Positions 42,767 through 64,000 of a DNA stretch of 64,000 bases are shown here, one piece after another. Source of the DNA: Aphrophora alni (lineage: Eukaryota; Arthropoda; Insecta; Hemiptera; Aphrophoridae); NCBI GenBank assembly GCA_963513935.1, contig OY740777.1, positions 16,897,271 through 16,961,270 of the forward strand, in the 5' to 3' direction. The notes under the pieces were generated by a model, which ran no database searches, was not told where the DNA came from, and worked only from the letters and a program-made list of their open reading frames with translations. The translations under genes were made by a program, and so were the position numbers. Each line of letters opens with the position of its first letter. Positions within the stretch are counted from its first letter, which is position 1.

Positions 42767-43125
42767 CATAACTATATTATGGAGCTACAGGCGATTTAAA
42801 AAGGTATTGCAAGTGGCGAAACGGCAAAGTTAAAATCTGGTATTTTTATTAACGTATAAATTGCAATAACTCTTAAACCATTAGAGATGTCAAAGTGATT
42901 TTTTCAGGGTTTACTCTCCTTTCATTTTTGCATCTATTGATACCCATATCGTTAGTTTAAAATTTGTTTGTTCTTTTTTGATAAAACATAACTGCATTTA
43001 ATTGTAAACCATTTTTGATTTCAAAGTGATTTTTCTGGGTTTATACACTTTTCAATCCTGCATCTTTTCATACCCATACCATAGGTATTTTTAATGTTGT
43101 AATTTTTACTAAAAACTAGATAAAC
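42767..43125. repeat. Truncated, diverged satellite monomer at the array edge
   Basis: The last good monomer stops after ggaaaattgcc at 42766, and sequence resumes at ttatggagctacagg, about 92 bp into the unit, so roughly the tail of one unit and the head of the next are missing. Similarity is high at first (to about 42950) and then falls (cagggtttactctcctttcatttttgc, then ttttcaatcctgcatcttttc near 43050), ending near 43125. Edge monomers that decay away from a homogenised core are expected where unequal exchange no longer reaches. Confidence 0.85.
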
Positions 43126-44049
43126 CTTGGTTCCGAGATAGTGGGGATAGAGTTTCCATATCAAAGGGCAGTAGAGAGCCTTGTACACCATGATAGGCAA
43201 CTTATAGTGCACATATGCCTTGTGGTGCAAGGCGTCGCAAACTTTATAACACACTAAATTAGATATAAATTTTCATATTTCATTCTGTACGTAATGGTAC
43301 CAACCTTAAGATGACAAATAACGAATTTATTGTCAAAAATGTTATAAGAACTCTGCTGTCAAAATAAAATGTGATTCAAGGCCAAGACACTGACATGAGT
43401 GAAGCGACCCTTGATCTACTAATACATATTCCAAGAAACCATCTTGTGGTCATTTCAGTTAGAGGACTTGCTGATAATGAGGTTGTGTAAGTACTATGAT
43501 GTCCCATCAACTTATCATTTTCTCACATATACGTAGTATAGATGTATGTGATTTGTTTACACATTAATGTCTGTATTTTGTATCCCGTTAGTCCCATTTT
43601 TTTTTTTTGTTTGATGTCCGTCCGTCGAAAATGTAGTGGGAACGTGTTAGAAGAGATGCCCAACAATAGGTTATTTATTGATTGTGTCTATAATCAAAAT
43701 CGTTAGAGACGATTTTGAAAAAATTGTAATTTTGTGTCGGTTTATATGGCAGCTATCTCCAAATTTCGAGTTAGGCCTATCATTAAAATTAAAACCTTCG
43801 AGATATGGCTAATACGTGTTTACATGCCAAATTTGATTAATATTGGTCTACGTGTTTGGGACCTGTAAGTAGTTTGAATGTTGAGATGTAGGCTTAGTAT
43901 TACAACAATACTACATCTTTACAGCCAAACTACATACACATACAACTATAGGATGTGTGTTGAAGAGAAATACACAGACAACAGAGAGACAGCACACAAA
44001 AGAATAATTTCTTTGACTGATAACTACATCTACTTTTTACTAATCACAT
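43126..44049. other. Non-satellite DNA between two relic monomers
   Basis: About 920 bp of unrelated sequence separates the two relic monomers. It includes a T run and a tgatgtccgtccgtcg segment at about 43594-43628, resembling phrases common in dispersed insect repeats. A short plus-strand reading frame of 31 codons sits at 43395-43490 and continues upstream in frame to about 43368, with no recognised family. The stretch could be an inserted mobile element or the original flank; no terminal repeats or target duplication were found. Confidence 0.5.
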
Positions 44050-44345
44050 AACTTTCAAAAAGATTATTTTCAGGGTTTACACTCTTTTCAATTCTGCATC
44101 TTTTCATACCCATTCATTGGTATTGTTAAATATTGAACTTTTACTAAAAATTAGATTAAAATGGAAAAATATTAAAAAATTTGAAATTATAATTTGAACT
44201 CCAAATTTAATTCCGCTTCTATTAAGTTATAGAAACATTCAAAAATCAAAACTCACTTTTCGGTCTTAAAACTTGATAATTGGTCATTTTTAGCAATTAA
44301 TTTCTCGGAATCTATAAAAGGTATTTACAATTAGAAAAAACAAAA
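44050..44345. repeat. Second relic satellite monomer
   Basis: A diverged partial copy of the satellite unit. Recognisable pieces in unit order are ttttcagggtttacac, tcaattctgcatcttttc, cattggtattgttaaat, ctccaaatttaattccgc, agaaacattcaaaaatc and a degraded aattaatttctcgga. The piece 44050-44160 overlaps in content with 43015-43125, so this is a separate monomer rather than the other half of a split one. It is the most distant recognisable unit from the homogeneous array and lies about 350 bp beyond the SMU1 stop codon. Confidence 0.8.
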
Positions 44346-44614
44346 AAATAAAAAAATAAAACAACAAAAATTTGGACTTTTATCTTTATGAACAAAAATA
44401 TTCAAATCATGCGGATTATTACTTGCTGAGGTATAATTGTATTAAACAAGGCTTGCAAGTGGGAAAACTGGTTTTGTTAAAAATGGATATTTTCCATTAC
44501 GTTTAAAGTTCTTTACTGAATTACCATCATATTGGTACTCTGGGAGTACCTAGAACTTAATTTGTTGAAGTAACAAAATAAAACAATATTAAAGTTGTAT
44601 ATGAAATTACTGAA

Positions 44615-44620
44615 TTTAAT
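44615..44620 (-). promoter_or_regulatory. Candidate poly(A) signal of SMU1
   Basis: ATTAAA on the minus strand (tttaat on the plus strand) about 73 bp after the SMU1 stop codon. ATTAAA is the commonest variant of the AATAAA signal, and no closer AATAAA on that strand was noticed. Cleavage is expected within the next ~10-30 bp, before the relic satellite monomer. This is a motif-only call. Confidence 0.4.
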
Positions 44621-44692
44621 AAGTAAAATAAGATTGTTAAAATGTACATCAGTATAAACAAAACTTATTTCAAGGAAGAATACACTAAAACA

Positions 44693-60043
<15,351 letters not shown>

Positions 60044-60485
60044 CTAAAACATTAAAAAAAAGTAAATGAATCATATAAATCATAAAATGTTCACAAGGCT
60101 ATGTTAACAAACAGAAATTCCACTGGAGCTCTGAAAATCTGGTTGTCATCCATGAATAAGCTCAAAAAAATTGTAGTGTGGTGTATGTTATCAATGCAGA
60201 CCTTCAACAAGAGATTTTATTATATTTTTAGAATATAATAAGAGACACTAGTAGTTCTTAGGAGAGGATAAAGGATGATTTATCTAAGATTAAGATTAAG
60301 TGGGTTCTCTAGATTTTGAGACAGTTCCCATCTTCTTAGTTCTGAAGGGTTACATTCTGCAGGGAGTGATTTTATAAGTTCCGTCATTCTTTATGCTTTT
60401 CCTCTCCCAACAGGATTAGTTAAAATTAATATAATTAAAAAATGAAATAATAACAATAACAAAAATAATAATCAAACATTCATCT

Positions 60486-60675
60486 CTGGTTCAATACGCA
60501 ACACAGATCCATCCTCTGCATCCAGACTACAATTTATTTTTCCTTTTATACTCTCTACTGATTGAGAAAGTGAACAGTGTTTATGAAATATTTTAGAATT
60601 TTAGTGTTTTTCTATTAGTGTACTACTAGTAATACCAACGACCAGTTTCCAAAGTAAGCTTGTGTCTCCTATCGA
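60486..60675 (-). repeat. Dispersed repeat, copy in minus orientation
   Basis: The reverse complement of this segment matches 53015-53210 in order over about 190 bp (ggagacacaagctta, aatatttcataaacactgtt, ctttctcaatca, ggatggatctgtg, ttgaacca). It stands alone, without transposase similarity beside it, so it may be a solo end or non-autonomous derivative of the transposon relic at 53143-54190. Confidence 0.75.
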
Positions 60676-61654
60676 TACAAAATTTAAACATAATAGGCTA
60701 CGTGCCCTATTAAAGTCTAACCTAATTACAATAGCCTATATTATATTAGCGAAACCATTAATATTAGCACTTCTCCTGAATTAATTTAATACACTGTAAT
60801 TATTACAAAACTTGTATTTCTATACGTTGAATAAAATTAAATTTTTTGGAAGAATCTTAAAATTTAAAAAGGGCAAAGTACATAAAGTTTGAATAACATA
60901 AATAGTTTGAAACAATTCAGAATGTCATTTAATTAAAAATCTATGCAGAATCAATATTTGTGGAATGCCGATCAAACAAAAAGTGACACGCACGAGATCT
61001 GATGGACACAACCGACACGTCAACTGAATAATTAGGTAATAAGTTATAGGTCTAGGAATCCAAAAGGAAAATCACAATTTAAAAATATTTCCCGATATTT
61101 TACGACCATATTTCCCACCTCAAAATCAATAAAAATTAAATCAATAATCCAGGAAAATTATTATAAAGACACAATTTGTCTATTAAAACAAAATTTTAAA
61201 ATCACCTTTTAAAATAGTTAACATGAGAATCCGGTACAGGGCATCACAGAATCGCAAAGATTCTAAGAAAACAAAAATCTATCAGGAGAAACTAGTAATT
61301 TTAACGGATAGATCGGAATCTTCTATGTAGAAAAAGACGTTTAAGAAAATACAAAGGACATACCAGTCAATCGGTAGAAATTAAAAACTAAGCAAGTCCC
61401 GAATTAAAAACGGCTGTCAAATTGATCTATTTCAAACTTCAAAAGCTGACGTCACAAGGACTTCTTCCAAACTCGCGTTCTGATTGGTGAATTAAATTAG
61501 AACAGTTGTGATGTAGATATGCAATACAATTTGTATAAATTAGAGTAATTAGTTTAACCATTAATATTTTGATGTAAAAAGAGGTTATTTGTTTGTTTAG
61601 TAATATACTTTAGTTTATTTAAAGTCCTAAGGTCTCATGTTTCCAAACTGAATC
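60676..61654. other. SMU1 intronic/upstream sequence, no gene recognised
   Basis: AT-rich sequence with no exon similarity to SMU1 or other families. A less AT-rich patch at 61380-61500 contains a TGACGTCA palindrome at 61447-61454 (the consensus CRE/ATF site) and an ATTGG (inverted CCAAT) at 61483-61487. These are motif matches only, and no transcript start is supported. Confidence 0.5.
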
Positions 61655-61662
61655 ATTGAAAA

Positions 61663-62404
61663 ACTTTTTTTTTCTTCTTTTTTTCCGTACTGGGCTGTGA
61701 AAGCCTCCTTCACCGGCGTCGACCTAGAGATCTTTTGCCGCCCCAAGTTCCTTCCTACACCCACTCAGTAATACCTGTCATCCTTATAAAGGAACAGATA
61801 CTACCTATAGGGTTGTCCAGGATGGTTTCCATCTCCTTCCCCGGAGGGCCTAGAGAGTAGCCTGGCTCGTCCTAACGCCTCACACTCTAAGAGAATGTGT
61901 TCTGCGGACTCTTCAGCCAAACCACATTTCCTGCAAGTATTATCTGCAGCAATCCCTATCCTGTGTAGATGTTTTCTGAGATGACAGTGGCTCGTTAAGA
62001 GCCCAACCACCCACCTCATGTTATCCCTTTTAAGAGAGATAAGTTGTTCAGCATGTTTCTTGCTTGGTCTAAGTAGCCTTTTTGCAAGTCTACTATTAGT
62101 TGAATTCGTCCAGGCCCTATTCATCCCCTCCCGTATCCATGTATCAACCGCTGCTCTGGCATGTCCATAGGAGATCCCGAACACCGGTTCCGGGCCCACG
62201 AAAGGGGATTCTGAACCTGACCTGGCTAATTCATCTGCTCTCTCATTTCCATCGATACCTGAGTGGCCAGGAACCCAGCCCACAGTGACCGTGTTCACCT
62301 GACTAAGCTTTATCAATGATGAGATGCAGTCCCATACCTGCTTGGACTTTACTCTAGTCGTGTTTAGTGCCTTAATTACAGCTTGACTGTCTGTGAAGAT
62401 CAGA
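61663..62404 (-). mobile_element. 5'-truncated non-LTR retrotransposon (LINE, RNase H-bearing clade)
   Basis: The element reads on the minus strand from 62404 to an A-rich tail (61664-61685 as T-rich on the plus strand). It is flanked by an 8-bp target-site duplication, attgaaaa, at 61655-61662 and 62405-62412. Only the 3' end of the reverse-transcriptase ORF (RNase H and C-terminal zinc knuckle) and a ~110-bp 3' UTR remain, as usual after incomplete reverse transcription. RNase H domains of this type occur in the I, LOA, Ingi and related LINE clades, common in arthropods. Confidence 0.88.
61801..62404 (-). pseudogene. LINE ORF2 C-terminal fragment: RNase H domain + zinc knuckle
   Basis: An open frame runs from the truncation point to TAG at 61801-61803, about 200 codons. 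The RNase H part shows IFTDSQAVIKAL with a catalytic Asp, WVPGHSGIDGNERADELAR with the conserved His and final Asp, and then a C-terminal C-x2-C-x8-H-x4-C knuckle (CRKCGLAEESAEHILLEC). The first RNase H catalytic residue and the whole endonuclease and reverse transcriptase are missing. An ATG at 62314-62316 is internal and not a real start. There are no stops in the remaining frame, so the insertion is fairly young. Confidence 0.88.
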
Positions 62405-62412
62405 ATTGAAAA

Positions 62413-63639
62413 CCTTAGAAATACATTTTATTAATAATTATCTAAATTTTTGCCTAGCATACAAAACACACACATAAAGTGAATACATAAAAGTTCAGGT
62501 GATATAGAAGGCGGGTGTTTTGAAACCAAGTAACGTTTTCCAAAAAGAATGAATTGTTGTTGGCATCTTGTAGATGAACAGGACGTTCCTACAGAGCTGA
62601 TGATTTTTTAAAAAGATTTTAAAAAGTACATCAACGAGTACAAGGTTGTCAAATAAGACTAAAAGAAGTATTAAACAGTGCATGTTCAATATATAGTAGA
62701 ATTTGTTTTCTGAATCTTAAAGAGACAATTAAGAAAAACGTACTTAAAGCTGAACAGAATTATTGGTGAGATCCAACCATTTTCTTACACTAAATTTATA
62801 AAGGTTATCCAAAGACAAATATTAATTTTCACTTATCAAGTGATCAGATTTGATCTGGAGTTGATTAATTACATATAGACATTGTTTAAAATTGATATAG
62901 ACAATTCAATTTGATCAAAAACTCCTCGAATGTAATAGACCTTTTCTTACTTACATTTCTATACATATGTCCCTTTATAAAGGAGTTAATTTAATTTAAA
63001 TATTTTGGGATTTATTTTAGATTTGCTTCTTATTTTATATGTATATATTTGTGTTCTTTTTCTAAAGATTGGAAAAAGCCGGCACCAACCCCAAACCTTC
63101 AGATTAAGAACTCTTAATAGATAAAAGACTAATTGAATATTGTTTATTTGTGTATATTTATAGATTCTGAGAAATACAACAGTGTTAATTAAACTTTGAA
63201 CAATTTTCGTCGATAAATATATTAGGATTTTGAAAGATAGACTGTTTTAAGAACTATTTATTCAATTCTGATTTCGAAGAAAATAATTTTGTAACTGTTT
63301 TTTATTGAAGTTATTTTATTATTATTAATAAATTAGAGATTTTAAACTTATTTGTTTCATATAATTTCATTTCAGAGTTGTTGTAAATTTAGCAAAACAA
63401 GGCTTTTGTTTTGTTGTAAAATTTGACACCTCAACGTGAGGCTTTAATTAATCAATATTTTTTCTTATCCACTAGATTTAAATTTGTGTTTTAAGTTGTT
63501 TGATTTTATTTAATTAAGTAAAACTGTATAGTTCATTTTTGTTTTTGTTAATTTAGATAGATAAGAGGTAAATGTAAATTTGTTTTAAATTGTTAAAAAA
63601 TTTGATTTAAGTATTTATTTATTTTTACCTTTACATATT
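62413..63639. other. AT-rich sequence, no feature recognised
   Basis: No exon, repeat or RNA gene was recognised on either strand. Upstream SMU1 exons were looked for here and not seen, so the intron above the exon at 59942-60043 is at least ~3.95 kb. Confidence 0.55.
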
Positions 63640-64000
63640 TTTTTGGTATCTATTATATACAACATATACAATAATTTTTTTAATCCCCAAAACCTTTCGA
63701 TCACCATTTTTGACTGATCTTCATGTTTCATGGCCTTAGGAAACTGAAATAGTAATTTTCAACATGCTGTCAATCCGTTGTCTTTTGTATGTACGTGGCT
63801 ACAAAAATTAAGATAGAAACATGAAATTTAGTACAGAGGACTATAGTATTCTTATATAGAACCCTATTTAAATTCAGAAAAACTTAATTGAAATGTCAAA
63901 ATGGTGGCCATTTTTAAGGAGTTTTTTTGTTGTTAATATCTCATGTGTAATTCAACTTACTTAAATTAGATAAAAATTTGTAAATTTCAATTCTGCATGT
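63640..64000. repeat. Probable dispersed repeat fragment with satellite-like end
   Basis: The text cgatcaccatttttgactg, then gtatgtacgtggctacaaaa and caaaatggtggccattttt, has the style of old interspersed insect repeats. The last bases of the window, tttcaattctgcat (63985-63998), are identical over 14 bases to the most repeated motif in the satellite monomer. No ends could be defined because the window stops. Confidence 0.35.

Noticed and set aside
62100..62288. Plus-strand frame within the LINE
   Set aside because: It is a shadow of the RNase H frame, which has catalytic motifs on the minus strand.
60044..64000. Further upstream SMU1 exons
   Set aside because: The reverse strand was read for the preceding WD40 blade and no matching stretch with an AG/GT frame was found.

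Overview
The window is eukaryotic nuclear DNA, most likely from an arthropod (probably an insect). It holds a spliced metazoan-type gene with consensus GT/AG introns, tRNA-derived SINE relics, pogo/Tigger and IS630-Tc1-mariner type DNA transposons, a 5'-truncated LINE with an RNase H domain, and a very large satellite array. The species cannot be fixed from the sequence.

Layout. Positions 1-42766 are one uninterrupted head-to-tail satellite: 67 monomers with a mean period of about 638.7 bp (single units 632-643 bp). It has no open reading frame and no inserted element. The monomers are organised at higher order. A 15-monomer block of 9,588 bp occurs twice in tandem (about 8440-27615), a 4-monomer block of 2,555 bp occurs twice (27459-32568), and an older 4-monomer block of 2,546 bp occurs twice at the left (638-5091). 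The array ends abruptly at 42766 inside a monomer, followed by two diverged relic monomers (42767-43125 and 44050-44345) split by about 920 bp of other DNA.

Positions 44693-60043 on the minus strand carry the last four coding exons of SMU1, a WD40 spliceosomal protein. They were reconstructed from splice sites and cover the C-terminal ~178 residues through the stop codon. The earlier exons lie beyond the right edge of the window. The SMU1 introns are packed with dead mobile elements: a complete-ended but inactivated Tigger (46428-48694), a long CT microsatellite, a decayed mariner-like element (50048-51942) into whose transposase a near-perfect foldback hairpin has inserted, a second DDE transposase relic (53143-54190), a 110-bp tandem repeat, three SINE relics and an internally deleted Tigger-type element (57239-57995).

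Upstream of the visible SMU1 exons (60044-64000) are an inverted copy of a repeat also found at 53015, a 5'-truncated LINE with target-site duplications (61663-62404), and AT-rich sequence. The only host gene supported is SMU1. Its 3' end lies about 1.9 kb from the satellite array, so the window captures a euchromatin/heterochromatin-type boundary.
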